Notes: generated from the sequence alone by a model not told the origin. A stretch of 64,000 bases of DNA from an uncultured Planctomyces sp. (GCA_937899075.1 CALDJX010000608.1:1-64000); one strand, 5' to 3'; positions 50,396-60,208 are shown, counted from the stretch's first letter. Numbers and translations are program-made.

Positions 50396-50513
50396 CTGAT
50401 TCCGACAGCGTGGCATCGGCAGGACATGGTTGGTTGACTGTGTTTCCTCGTTTTCTCCGGCTTGAATTTGTTGTTCGAGTTGCTTGGATGCATCATTCAA
50501 AAACGAAGTATTG

Positions 50514-50583
50514 ACCACGGAAGGCACTGACTTACACGGAATTCAGATGAACGTTTTCCGTGTAATTCCGTGTTTTCCGTGGT
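50514..50583. repeat. intergenic palindrome H (70 bp)
   Basis: accacggaaggcactgacttacacggaa (50514-50541) / ttccgtgtaattccgtgttttccgtggt (50556-50583). Confidence 0.9.
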
Positions 50584-50625
50584 TTATTTCTTCGAGTGTT
50601 GATTGAAAGAAACGGGGTGTTGGTT

Positions 50626-50652
50626 GACTTCGTCAGGCGGAGGCTGACCTAC
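50626..50652. repeat. dispersed repeat family C
   Basis: gacttcgtcaggcggaggctgacctac. Confidence 0.75.
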
Positions 50653-50860
50653 TACATTGCCGTGCAGGTCGAACTGCTGGCGACTGCGGCGAAGCTTGCC
50701 CGGCACGGCAGCGAGTTCTGGGTGGTCCGCCCGCGAGTCAGCCTGTCGAAAGTAACGGGACTCGATGCGGTCGTCGGAGCACGCTACCTCGGAGTTCAAC
50801 CGGGGTCGCCGGGCTCGGACGCACGATTTGAATTTGAGGTATCCGGACAGACTTCTGGGA

Positions 50861-51757
50861 TCAGTCAGCGAGAGCAGTCGCGACGCGAACAGAAACTTCG
50901 TCGTACAGATCGGCGGGAAGCACTCCGGACTTCGCAGAGGCAAGGTTCTCGGCGAGATGCTCCGCGTTGCATGTCCCCACAATCGTCGTATGACAATGAG
51001 GGTGCGACATCGTGTACCGCAGGATCAATTCGGCACGTGACATTTCAGCGGGCAGGACTTCGTCGAGCTTTGCGGTCGACCAGACCGCGTTCAAAGCTTC
51101 GCGTTGAATCTCCGCGTCCGGTCCACCTTGAGCGACGCCACCACGGATGATAATGCCGGCCCCAGTTTCTGCCGCTTTCGTAATCAGATCGTGATGCTTC
51201 GGTGCCAGGCACGAATAGGGGATCTGAAACGTGTCGAAGACGTGGAGCTCAATCATTCCCGGCAGATTGGGCAGCGAGCTCGACGATCCAATGAAGCGAA
51301 TCATTCCCTGATCCCGAAAGCTCATCAACGTTTCGATCAAACCGGCGCGCTGAAGAGATTCCGCATCGCCGCCGTGAAACTGCAGGATGTCGATGCAGTC
51401 GGTTTGGAGCCGTTTGAGACTCGTTTCCAGATTCTTTGCGACGACGTCGCGATCCCAGACATGGTCGATTTCAAGATGGTCGTCATGCTGGGTGTAAACA
51501 CAGCCACATTTGGTGGCGAGGTAGAACTCGCTTCTGCGGCCACTGATGTATCGGCCGATTCGTTCTTCGCTGACTCCGTAGTCCGGTGACGTATCAATGA
51601 AGTTAATCCCGGCGTCGAGCACGGAATTCAGAAACTCATCGGCAGCATCCTCGCTGACAACACGCACGCCCCAGGTCTTCGGGCCGCGCAAGCCCATACT
51701 TCCGTAGCCGAGTTGCGTTACTTCCAGACCTGTGCGGCCAAGAGTTTTCTTGAGCAT
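50861..51757 (-). CDS. aldo/keto reductase
   Basis: LGRTGLEVTQLGYGSMGLRG; GINFIDTSPDYGVSEERIGRYISGRR; LKRLQTDCIDILQFHG. Supplied ORF starts at 51874. Confidence 0.93.
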   Translation of the reverse strand: MLKKTLGRTGLEVTQLGYGSMGLRGPKTWGVRVVSEDAADEFLNSVLDAGINFIDTSPDYGVSEERIGRYISGRRSEFYLATKCGCVYTQHDDHLEIDHVWDRDVVAKNLETSLKRLQTDCIDILQFHGGDAESLQRAGLIETLMSFRDQGMIRFIGSSSSLPNLPGMIELHVFDTFQIPYSCLAPKHHDLITKAAETGAGIIIRGGVAQGGPDAEIQREALNAVWSTAKLDEVLPAEMSRAELILRYTMSHPHCHTTIVGTCNAEHLAENLASAKSGVLPADLYDEVSVRVATALAD

Positions 51758-51887
51758 GTCAGCAGATTCCCGATCAGCAGGTAAGCGGTGGCCGTCATCC
51801 ATCAATGTGACGGTGAGGCGTAACCTACTTTCTGCGGCGTGGGAATTCAGTCGTGCGAGCGATAGCCTGCTCATTCACGAGCGGAGT

Positions 51888-54800
51888 TCAGAGCTTCTTA
51901 CCGCGTCTCGGCTTGTCGTCTGACTGAGAGTCGATCCGCCCGATCAACCTTTCGTAGGCCTTCAGCGAATCTTCCAGACGTTTCTGCAGATTTCGAATGT
52001 CCGAACTCTGAGCACTGGTCGCACGATGAATCGGCTCCAGCCACGCTCGCATCAGTTCAAACTGCTCACGCAACACGCCGGTGAACGCCTTCGGCAGCCG
52101 ATTCACGACGGTAATTCGATTCTCAATCGGCTCCCCGGATTCCGGCGACGTAGATCCCGATGCAGCAGGAGTCGACACGGGAGCGACCGATGCGACCGCG
52201 GCGGGTGAAGCAGCGGCAGACATCAACAGCTGAGTCAGGTCGCCAAACTGACTGCCCATGTCCCCGAATTTCGAAAGCCCGGAATCCAGCGACTGGCTGA
52301 TCGACGCCAGCCCGGCCTGCATCCCGTCGAGTTGTCCGGTCAGAGCTTCCACCATTGCATCGACGTCAGAAGTGTCGGCCACTTCCTTAGCAACAGGTTC
52401 TGCGATGGCCTCGGCGGAACGCTGCTCTGCCAACTGAGCGACACCGGTGGCCATGGCCTTGCGAATTGAATCCAGGCCGTCTGACAGTGTTCCCAACTGA
52501 GCGATCACTTGTCCCGTCTTATCGTCCGACGAGATGCCGCGCATCTTCACGTTCTGTCGGAACGCCCGCTTAATGTCGTCCCAACGCTCTTTTTCTTCGT
52601 CCGTCATCAACTCGGTCAGTTCTCTGAACTTGAGCAGGTTGGCTTCGGTGCCGGACGTCAGTGTCTGAGCATCATTTTCGTAGTTCGATACAATCAACGC
52701 CGTGAGTTCGGCATCGTTCATCACCGAGACAACTTTCTCAGCGATGCGGTTCATGTTTCGGTAAGAGCCCTGCAACTTGAACGAAGGCTCTGTGCGGTAA
52801 TCATCCGACTGCGCCGCCGAGCGAATGTATTCCTTATTCACGGCAAGGATTACATCGCGAACCCTCATCAGCTTCTGCATCGTGCTGACAAGTTCGTTGA
52901 TTTCTTCCAGCGAATAATTGCCTTCGAGTTCGATGCCGTCGCGCGGCTCGTTGTTGGCCATGGCGATGATTGCGTAAACGTCTTTCTGGCTGCGGCTGGC
53001 CAGTTTGCTGAGCACTGGATTCGACGTCAGACAATTTTCGAGATAGCTCATCTCAAAGGCGTCGCTGGTTTCTCCGATGATCTCGCCAAGGTTGTAGATG
53101 TCGGCCCGGTTGGAAAGCATGTCCGGAATCTGAAACTTCTCGCCGCTTTCCGTGTACGGGTTCCCGGCCATGACGACGGCGACCTTGCGGCCTCGCAGAT
53201 CGTAGGTTCGCGAGCGGCCTTTGTAGACGCCTTCAATTTTCCGTTGAGCGTCGCACAACGAGATGAACTTCTGCAGGAATTCAGGATTCGTGTGCTGAAT
53301 GTCGTCGAGATAAATCATGACGTTATCGCCCATTTCGAGAGCGAGATTCAGCTTCTCAACTTCCTCACGAGCACCGGCGTTTGTAGTTTCGGTGGGATCA
53401 AGCGACGTCACGTTGTGCCCCAACGCCGGCCCGTTGATCTTCATGAAGATCAGTCCGAGGCGATTCGCGATGTACTCCATCAGCGTGGTCTTACCGTAAC
53501 CCGGCGGCGAGACCAGCAGCAGCAACCCCATCAGGTCCGTCCGCTTTCCTTCGCCGGCCGCGCCGATCTGCTTCGCCAGGTTGTCTCCGATCAGCGGCAG
53601 ATAGACCTCATTCAGCAGCCTGTTTCGAACGAACGACGTCAGCACGCGAGGGCGAAACTCGTCGAGTCTCATGTCTTCCCGATGTGACTCGACAATGTCT
53701 CGTTTCAGCTCAACGTACGCGTTGAAGCGAGGGACGATGACCCGGCTGAAATGGTCGAGTCGATGCGTGAACCGGTTGTAGTTTAAGTGGTAAGTCCCGC
53801 CGTCGATGACCGGATGGCTGCCGACAATGCCGGGCAGTTCGTCGTCAACCTGTCCGTCGATGAACTGTTTTCCGTCCGGCTTACCCGGCATCAGAATCAA
53901 GGCGATTTCGTCGACGTAATCGGTTAGTTTGGCATCGTCCTGAGTCGCCACGAAGGCCTGCACCCAGTTTCGCAACAGGCCAAAGCAACTGCCTGCGTCG
54001 CGATGCACCGCGTCGACGGACTTTTCGAAGGCGCTGTCGAAGTCGTTTCGCTTCAGATGAGTTCGAAACTCGTCGGCAAGACGATGGGCGACTGCACCGA
54101 CGGAAAATTGTCCGCCAGTCGTCAGTTCTGCAAACAGGTAATCGGCGGCTTCGCTGACATACTCTTCTTCAAATAACGAGGACTCGTCGACGAATTCTGT
54201 CAGCCAGGAGCTGATCTCGGAAATGTAGGCGGCCCGCCCTTCGACATCATTGAACACTTTGACGATGGCTCCGACTCCGGCGAGTCGAGCGTTCATCAAC
54301 GCCTTGGATTTCTTGTCGCCGAACGCGTGCCAGTAGAGGCTCGCCAGTGCTCGCGCTCGGGTGTGATACTTCAGCAACCCGATCTTCTGTTGCATCTTCG
54401 CCAGCGACGTCAGCATGTTTGCCGCGTCGGCGTCGTGCACGCCCTTGGTGTACGACTCGCTGTATCGCGGACCCATAAACTTCTGCACGAAAGCCAGTCG
54501 CTCCTCATCAGAAAACTTCAGCAGTTCTTCGGCCGTTGGCATTTCCTCAACGCCGAGCGAACGGAGCATCTGATACGCCAGATACTCTCCGCGATAGACA
54601 TCGCGGTTCTCCGAGGGCACCTCTTGCGTCGACACATCGTCCATCGACAGCAGTCGCTCATCAGCGATCGGTTCGAAAAAGTTTGTGCCAGTCAGGTGAA
54701 GACACATTTCGCCGTCACGCGTGACCGTCGTCAGATCGAGAGCCTGCACATTGACCGAGAACAAGTGCGTGCCGAGCCGAATTGTGTTTTCGCCTTCGAC

Positions 54801-57365
54801 AAACAGTTCGCTGCGGTCTTTCAGCTGCCGAACGGCGTCTTCGCGGATCGTCTTCAGGCGACTTTGGATGTCGTCGACTTTGACGCTGTCGTCGAGGTCG
54901 CGCAACTGCTCGATGATGTCGCGGACCTTTTCGATCATCAGGTCCGACGCGAAGTAGCCATTGATATCGTTGATCGTTTTAAAACTGGCAACGCGCGTCT
55001 GAATTCCCTTCAGAACGCGTTCGGCGGCACTCATTAGCGAGTTCGCACGCTTGTTTCGCGACTCGACCAGTGCCAGTTTTCGAGACTCAAACGCGTTGTA
55101 GACTTCTTCGCGTTTCTCAGTGAGCTGCAGGATAAATTCGTCGAACTCTGCGAATCGTCCTTCCAGTTCTTCGAGCTGGATCATGACCTTCGTCAGGAAC
55201 TCTTCGCACTTCTCTGGAGAGTCGCAGATGTCGAGGTAGTTGACGACGGCCTGATTCAACAGCTTCATCTGCGAATTGAATTCGGCGACGCCTTCGACTG
55301 ATGCCAGCTCCTTAATCTTCTTCTTCAGAACCGCTCGGGCCTGGTTTACCGTCGAGAAGATCGCTGAGATGTTGTCGATAATCGCTGTTCGATGAGTTGC
55401 GTCGTCGATCTTCAGATTGCTGACGATTTCGATCAGCATCTCCAGCTCGCTGGCACTTTTCGCAATGTCTTCTTCAAGCTGCTTCGCGTCGGTGACCTTG
55501 GTCAGGTCGTCGATTCGCGATTGCTCTTCCCGCACCTTGTCGTCGTAAGGCTGCAGCGATTCCGGCCGCAAGAGGAACTCAACACAGTGCCTGGATAGTC
55601 GATCGGTTTGCTTGGCGACGTCGGTCTCAAGGGCTTCTGCCAGGTCCAGATCGACGTAGCGGAGATCTCGCAGCGAGATAATGTCGCCACGAACGCCGCG
55701 CAGATCGCTCAGCGAAGCCACGAAGTCGTCGATGTGGTCAAAGCGGCGCTGTCTGATCTGAGTCAGGATCTCTTTGGTTCGAGTCTGAGTCTGTTTTGTC
55801 TGTTCGGTGGTGTTCTGCCGAACGCGGACAACCTTGTCGAATTCGTCGATCGCCGCCGTCGCAGCCGCTTTGACGTCGGAGAGTACTTCGGCAAGATTGA
55901 ATGTGTCTTCGCGGTTGATCCAGAAATAGGAGTCGATCGTGTCGCCAGACAGCTTGACCAGATCGAGGTAAAGGCCGGCGTACGAGTCGTCACGGTGGAT
56001 GAGATTCAGGACTTCGTGACACTCCGCCATGCCGCGAACGATGTCTTTATTTCCGATCTTCCCGAGGAACGAACCGTCCTGCGTGTGAGGGACGAAGTCC
56101 TCGCCGACGTAAGGCGTTTGCCAGATCTGGATCGCGTGGTGTTTCTGCGGATCGTCCTGAGACTTGAAGCAAAGCAGTTCGCCAGCTTCGAACAGCGCAA
56201 GGCCGCTGCAGATGATCGGCGTGTCAACCTGCTGGCTGATCAGGTTGTACGGAAGCAACGCGTACGTGCCGGACTCGCGGTTGTAAAAGACGTAAAGATA
56301 GTCTTCGCCGTTCGGTGCGGGGATCACCCGTTCGAACAACATGTCTGTCAGACCGTTGTCGAATGTCTTGTACTCGCCGGTCTGCAGGTAGTACCCGTTT
56401 GAAAAGATCAGACCGTGATCATCCGGCAGCAGCACACACGCATCTTTAACCGCGTCGAGCCTCAGAGCCTGCTGCAGCTTCTCGTTGAAGACGATGTGCC
56501 GAAAGTTTGTTTCCTGGTACGGACGAATCTTCAACAGGATGATATTGCCGACGATGGCGTAGTAGATTTCCGCATCGTCGAGCGTCTGATCTTTGTTGTC
56601 GACGTCTTCGGCATAGATGCCTTCGCCCGTGTTCGTGCTGTCTTCAACTTTGATCGTGAGATCGCCGCCGACCGTTTCGACGAAGACGCGATTCTCGATT
56701 GAGATGTGAGGATGTTCGCCCGACTGATGAAGTTCGCGGTGCGTGCGTTTCCACTCGAAGCCGTGCTGCGGGGGAAACTTGAATTCATGATCGCTGCGAT
56801 TATCGACATACCGCAGCGAGTCCTGACCTTCGATCACCCACTTGAATGTCTTGATCTCGCCGACACTCTTGCCAACGCGGAAGACCATGTAGAGGTGCGG
56901 GCCGCGGACGGCGAACTTGGCAAAAACCGCATTCTTGTAGTAGCGGAAGAGGTCTTTGAAGTCCTTCTCAAAGTCTTCGTTGCCGATCAGGTCGAGCGGT
57001 TCAGCATGAAACGTCTGCTCTTCGAAACGATAGACGGCGAAGACGTCCTGCAGATCGGTTTCCGTTTTGAGCCCGAAGTGGACGTTGTATCCGAGCAGGA
57101 TCCGATTACCGACGGCCAGCAGATCCCGCGCGACACAGTTGTGGTCGGTCGTGATCCTTTCGGTACTCAGCAGAACCGTATCAATCGAGCCGAAGACGTC
57201 TTTGCGAGCGTCGTTCAGCTGGTCGAGCCGCGAACGCAGCTCCTTCCCGCAGTTGACCAAACGATTACGAATGATCTCGTACGTGCTGCTTTCGAGGCCA
57301 ACCGACGTTTCAGTGCTCTCGGCCGAGCTGTCAGGTTGTTCTTCAGACATCGTCGAAGTATCCAA
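51888..57365 (-). CDS. giant AAA ATPase (1825 aa), resembles DUF3686-type 'DNA repair ATPase' proteins
   Basis: Walker A LLVSPPGYGKTTLMEYIANRLG, Walker B NVMIYLDDIQH, VVMAGNPYTESGEKFQIPDMLSNRADIYNLG; long coiled-coil middle. Confidence 0.85.
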   Translation of the reverse strand: MDTSTMSEEQPDSSAESTETSVGLESSTYEIIRNRLVNCGKELRSRLDQLNDARKDVFGSIDTVLLSTERITTDHNCVARDLLAVGNRILLGYNVHFGLKTETDLQDVFAVYRFEEQTFHAEPLDLIGNEDFEKDFKDLFRYYKNAVFAKFAVRGPHLYMVFRVGKSVGEIKTFKWVIEGQDSLRYVDNRSDHEFKFPPQHGFEWKRTHRELHQSGEHPHISIENRVFVETVGGDLTIKVEDSTNTGEGIYAEDVDNKDQTLDDAEIYYAIVGNIILLKIRPYQETNFRHIVFNEKLQQALRLDAVKDACVLLPDDHGLIFSNGYYLQTGEYKTFDNGLTDMLFERVIPAPNGEDYLYVFYNRESGTYALLPYNLISQQVDTPIICSGLALFEAGELLCFKSQDDPQKHHAIQIWQTPYVGEDFVPHTQDGSFLGKIGNKDIVRGMAECHEVLNLIHRDDSYAGLYLDLVKLSGDTIDSYFWINREDTFNLAEVLSDVKAAATAAIDEFDKVVRVRQNTTEQTKQTQTRTKEILTQIRQRRFDHIDDFVASLSDLRGVRGDIISLRDLRYVDLDLAEALETDVAKQTDRLSRHCVEFLLRPESLQPYDDKVREEQSRIDDLTKVTDAKQLEEDIAKSASELEMLIEIVSNLKIDDATHRTAIIDNISAIFSTVNQARAVLKKKIKELASVEGVAEFNSQMKLLNQAVVNYLDICDSPEKCEEFLTKVMIQLEELEGRFAEFDEFILQLTEKREEVYNAFESRKLALVESRNKRANSLMSAAERVLKGIQTRVASFKTINDINGYFASDLMIEKVRDIIEQLRDLDDSVKVDDIQSRLKTIREDAVRQLKDRSELFVEGENTIRLGTHLFSVNVQALDLTTVTRDGEMCLHLTGTNFFEPIADERLLSMDDVSTQEVPSENRDVYRGEYLAYQMLRSLGVEEMPTAEELLKFSDEERLAFVQKFMGPRYSESYTKGVHDADAANMLTSLAKMQQKIGLLKYHTRARALASLYWHAFGDKKSKALMNARLAGVGAIVKVFNDVEGRAAYISEISSWLTEFVDESSLFEEEYVSEAADYLFAELTTGGQFSVGAVAHRLADEFRTHLKRNDFDSAFEKSVDAVHRDAGSCFGLLRNWVQAFVATQDDAKLTDYVDEIALILMPGKPDGKQFIDGQVDDELPGIVGSHPVIDGGTYHLNYNRFTHRLDHFSRVIVPRFNAYVELKRDIVESHREDMRLDEFRPRVLTSFVRNRLLNEVYLPLIGDNLAKQIGAAGEGKRTDLMGLLLLVSPPGYGKTTLMEYIANRLGLIFMKINGPALGHNVTSLDPTETTNAGAREEVEKLNLALEMGDNVMIYLDDIQHTNPEFLQKFISLCDAQRKIEGVYKGRSRTYDLRGRKVAVVMAGNPYTESGEKFQIPDMLSNRADIYNLGEIIGETSDAFEMSYLENCLTSNPVLSKLASRSQKDVYAIIAMANNEPRDGIELEGNYSLEEINELVSTMQKLMRVRDVILAVNKEYIRSAAQSDDYRTEPSFKLQGSYRNMNRIAEKVVSVMNDAELTALIVSNYENDAQTLTSGTEANLLKFRELTELMTDEEKERWDDIKRAFRQNVKMRGISSDDKTGQVIAQLGTLSDGLDSIRKAMATGVAQLAEQRSAEAIAEPVAKEVADTSDVDAMVEALTGQLDGMQAGLASISQSLDSGLSKFGDMGSQFGDLTQLLMSAAASPAAVASVAPVSTPAASGSTSPESGEPIENRITVVNRLPKAFTGVLREQFELMRAWLEPIHRATSAQSSDIRNLQKRLEDSLKAYERLIGRIDSQSDDKPRRGKKL

Positions 57366-57407
57366 TCTTTACGTGCGTTTGGTGGCGACTCCCCTTTGGA
57401 ATGGCAG

Positions 57408-57436
57408 AAGCGGCGCAACCCATCGCTGCGCCGCTT
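57408..57436. promoter_or_regulatory. 10-bp perfect hairpin between the flotillin and AAA genes
   Basis: aagcggcgca-acccatcgc-tgcgccgctt; not followed by a clear T run on the minus strand. Confidence 0.6.
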
Positions 57437-57452
57437 GCGTGCCCGTTGTCAC

Positions 57453-59576
57453 TTACGCGTTGGGTACGTCCGATGATCCGCCAGCCAGTGATGCGATCTT
57501 GCGATTCGCGATCGACGTTCCGGCGACCGTGTCGAGCATTCGTGTCAGCTCAGAACGAGACTCGTCAGTGTCGGCCAGCGTCAACAGTTTCCCGATCAGA
57601 GCTGTCACCGACAGGTCTTTCACATCTTCAAAACTGACGTTGAACTGGCTGGCAAACGAGGTCAGCTTCGTCCGGAAGTATTCGGGATCGCCGTTGAAGA
57701 ACGTCTGCTTAATGTCGGTCACCGTTTCGCTGTTATGAACGAACCTGTCGACTGACTTGCCGGCTTTGATGGAACCAACGATCTGATCGAAGAACGTCGA
57801 CTCTCCACCGACGATGTCGATGCGGGCCGTTTTCAGAGCTTCGCCGACGATGTTCGACTGAGCTTCCGCGATGTCCTTCTGAGTATGAATCGCGGCGATT
57901 TCGATTTCCTTGTCCTTGTTCAGCCGCAGCTTGAATTCTTCGTGCTCTCTGCCGACGCCGTCGAACAGCTTCATAGCTTCGGCCTTCTCCTGAATGCCGT
58001 TCGCTTCTGAAGTGAACTTGAGCTGCATGACCGTCGCTTCGGCAGCGCCTTCTTTCTCGATGCCAACCGCTCGCGCTTCCTGCCCTTTCGCTTCGGCAAC
58101 GGCTTTCTTCTGGAGAACGTTTGCTTCCGCCGTGCCGGTTCGCTCAATCGCTTCGGCTTTGGCGACCATGACTTCGGCATCGGCAAGCCCGATCGCGGCG
58201 TGATCAGCAGCTTTGGCTTCGGCCAGCATTTTTGTGGCCGAGGTGTCTTTCTCAGCGGACGCTCGGCGAGCTTCTGCTTCGACAACAACCTGCTCGGCCG
58301 TCAGGTCAGCAGCTGTCTTGGACGCTTCGGCGGCTTTAACCTGCTTGACGAGTTGTTCCTGAGCGTCCATCTCGGCCAGTGTAATGGCGACTGTCTTTTG
58401 CCGATCTGCGCCCATGAACGCTTCGGTATTTTTGATGCGTTCCTGTTCTTCCACGACGGCTCGTTCGACGGCGACGCGTTCGCGGATCACTTCCTGGATA
58501 TTCTTCTTTTCGATTTCGATCGCTTTTTCTTTTTCGATCGAAGCCAGACCGACGACTCGCTCGCGTTCGGTCATCTCGAGTTCACGATCGCGGATAACTC
58601 GTTCCTGCTCGACTCCGTCGGTTCGTTCTTTGCTTCGTTGCGCGACGAGCACCTGACGTTGCTTGTTTTCTTCCTGGACGGCAATTTCTTCCGCAGCGCG
58701 AATTCGAGCAGTTTCGGCCTTCAAGTGTTCTTCTTCCTGGACCTTGGCAGCTTCGGCCTGCTCACGGGATGTGATGGTTGCAATTTCTCGTTTCTGTTTT
58801 TCGACGGCTTCGACTCGCTGTTTTTCCAGTTCCAGGATTGCTTCCTGAGCTTCCACATCCTGCTTCTTCAGCGTCTTTTCTTTTTCACGTGTGAACTGGT
58901 TTTCCTGGACTTTTTCGAGTGCCGTCAACTGCGTGATTTTCTTGATGCCTTCTGCGTCAAGAATGTTGTTCGGGTTGAGCCGTTCCAGCGGAGTCTGTTC
59001 CAGATAGTCGATCGCGCAGTCATCGAGCACATAACCGTTGAGGTCCGTACCGATGACTCTCAGAATCTGCTCTTTGAACTGATCCCGTTCGGTGTAGAGC
59101 TTCACGAATTCAAAGTTCTTACCGACCGTCTTCAACGCTTCAGAGAACTTCGCCTCGAAGAGTTCTTCGAGTTTGTCCTGCTCGGATGCGCGACGAGGTC
59201 CGATGGTTTCTGCAACCGTCTTGATGTCTTCAGGCTGATTGTTCACTCGGATAAAGAACGTAACTTTGATGTCGGCCCGCATGTTGTCCTGACAGATCAG
59301 GCCGTCCTCGCCGTCTCGAGCGATCAGTACGCGTTTGACGGACAGGTCCATCAGGTGCGCTTCCTGAATCAACGGTACGACAATCATGCCTCGGCCAGTG
59401 ATCGTCGCCAGCCCGCCGACACCCGTTCGGACGATGGCTTCTTCCGGTCCAGGCTTTCGGTAGAACTTCGAGAACGCCGTGATAAAACCGACAAACAACA
59501 CCAGCAGCGCCAGGCCTCCGAAGAAGAAGACCATCAGTTGCTCTGTGTCCATTCCGAAAACGTTGCCTAGCAGCAT
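57453..59576 (-). CDS. SPFH/band-7 flotillin-like protein (YqiK-like, 707 aa)
   Basis: N-terminal TM; YRKPGPEEAIVRTGVGGLATITGRGMIVVPLIQEAHLMDLSVKRV; AKVQEEEHLKAETARIRAAEEIAVQEENK coiled coil; AEAKGQEARAVGIEKEGAAEATVMQLK. Confidence 0.93.
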   Translation of the reverse strand: MLLGNVFGMDTEQLMVFFFGGLALLVLFVGFITAFSKFYRKPGPEEAIVRTGVGGLATITGRGMIVVPLIQEAHLMDLSVKRVLIARDGEDGLICQDNMRADIKVTFFIRVNNQPEDIKTVAETIGPRRASEQDKLEELFEAKFSEALKTVGKNFEFVKLYTERDQFKEQILRVIGTDLNGYVLDDCAIDYLEQTPLERLNPNNILDAEGIKKITQLTALEKVQENQFTREKEKTLKKQDVEAQEAILELEKQRVEAVEKQKREIATITSREQAEAAKVQEEEHLKAETARIRAAEEIAVQEENKQRQVLVAQRSKERTDGVEQERVIRDRELEMTERERVVGLASIEKEKAIEIEKKNIQEVIRERVAVERAVVEEQERIKNTEAFMGADRQKTVAITLAEMDAQEQLVKQVKAAEASKTAADLTAEQVVVEAEARRASAEKDTSATKMLAEAKAADHAAIGLADAEVMVAKAEAIERTGTAEANVLQKKAVAEAKGQEARAVGIEKEGAAEATVMQLKFTSEANGIQEKAEAMKLFDGVGREHEEFKLRLNKDKEIEIAAIHTQKDIAEAQSNIVGEALKTARIDIVGGESTFFDQIVGSIKAGKSVDRFVHNSETVTDIKQTFFNGDPEYFRTKLTSFASQFNVSFEDVKDLSVTALIGKLLTLADTDESRSELTRMLDTVAGTSIANRKIASLAGGSSDVPNA

Positions 59577-59578
59577 AG

Positions 59579-60208
59579 TTACGTTCCTTTTTCAGCCCGC
59601 TTGATCAGATAAACATTCTGTTCCCGTTGGAAACCGACGATCACCGCTTCGTCGCCTCGAGTCAGGCCAAATTCTTCGGCTCGAACTCGCAGCTTGAGAG
59701 GGGCTCCGTCGGTCGAGTACTCCGCCTCGCCGAATGATTCAGTTACTTCGCTGGTGGTTACCTTGCAGTTTCCACCGATCAGGTCTTTTGCCAGGTTCAC
59801 TTCTTTAGGATCGAAGCGGCCTCGCAAAGGTTGTGTCAAACATTTGGTAATGAAGACCGCGATTCCCGTGTCTCGCAGAATCGCCAGCCCGTCGCTCGCC
59901 AGTTCAAGATTTGGATGCGCCACCGGGCTGTTGATCAGCCGCGAAGCCATCCATCCGGTTAACGCAAAAACGCTCAGCCACAGCATCGTCGGCACGCTGC
60001 CGATGTTCAGCCACTTCAGCGGAATGAATCCAACCTGAAGAATTGACGCGTCCACGTCGGCATCGAGATCGAAGTCCAGGTCAAAGTCGAGTATGTCCAT
60101 GTCGAGAGCGCCCAGCATGACCAGGCACCAGTACCCGCAAACCAGAATCAGCAGGATCGTCGCGGGGTAAGACGGCCAGGAAAAACAGCCTTCGATAAAC
60201 TGATCCAC
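59579..60208 (-). CDS. OB-fold membrane protein (YqiJ/NfeD-like), GTG start
   Basis: TM, MLGALDMDILDFDLDFDLDADVD, TM, C-terminal LIGGNCKVTTSEVTESFGEAEYSTDGAPLKLRVRAEEFGLTRGDEAVIVGFQREQNVYLIKR. AGGAG before the GTG; supplied ORF extends to 60238. Confidence 0.85.
   Translation of the reverse strand: MDQFIEGCFSWPSYPATILLILVCGYWCLVMLGALDMDILDFDLDFDLDADVDASILQVGFIPLKWLNIGSVPTMLWLSVFALTGWMASRLINSPVAHPNLELASDGLAILRDTGIAVFITKCLTQPLRGRFDPKEVNLAKDLIGGNCKVTTSEVTESFGEAEYSTDGAPLKLRVRAEEFGLTRGDEAVIVGFQREQNVYLIKRAEKGT

Noticed and set aside
38976-50583. Possible CRISPR array from repeated short motifs
   Set aside because: Units are scattered singly, form palindromes and have no regular spacer spacing; no cas genes seen.
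50596-51150. Plus-strand ORFs including RRARTHDLNLRYPDRLLGS
   Set aside because: Resembles the well-known spurious 'GxxPxDLRxRxPxLYP' class of intergenic ORFs and overlaps the aldo/keto reductase in antisense.
52509-53687. 392-aa plus-strand ORF
   Set aside because: Antisense to the AAA module of the giant ATPase; composition (RRR, VVR, FHRD) typical of high-GC shadow frames.
51888-57365. Calling the giant ATPase a DNA-repair enzyme (SbcC/RecN type)
   Set aside because: Coiled coil plus Walker motifs alone is not enough; the AAA motif set and gene neighbours point elsewhere.
58200-59570. 456-aa plus-strand ORF rich in F/D/L
   Set aside because: Antisense of the coiled-coil flotillin gene; the repeating FFLDG pattern mirrors the GAA/GAG-rich heptads.
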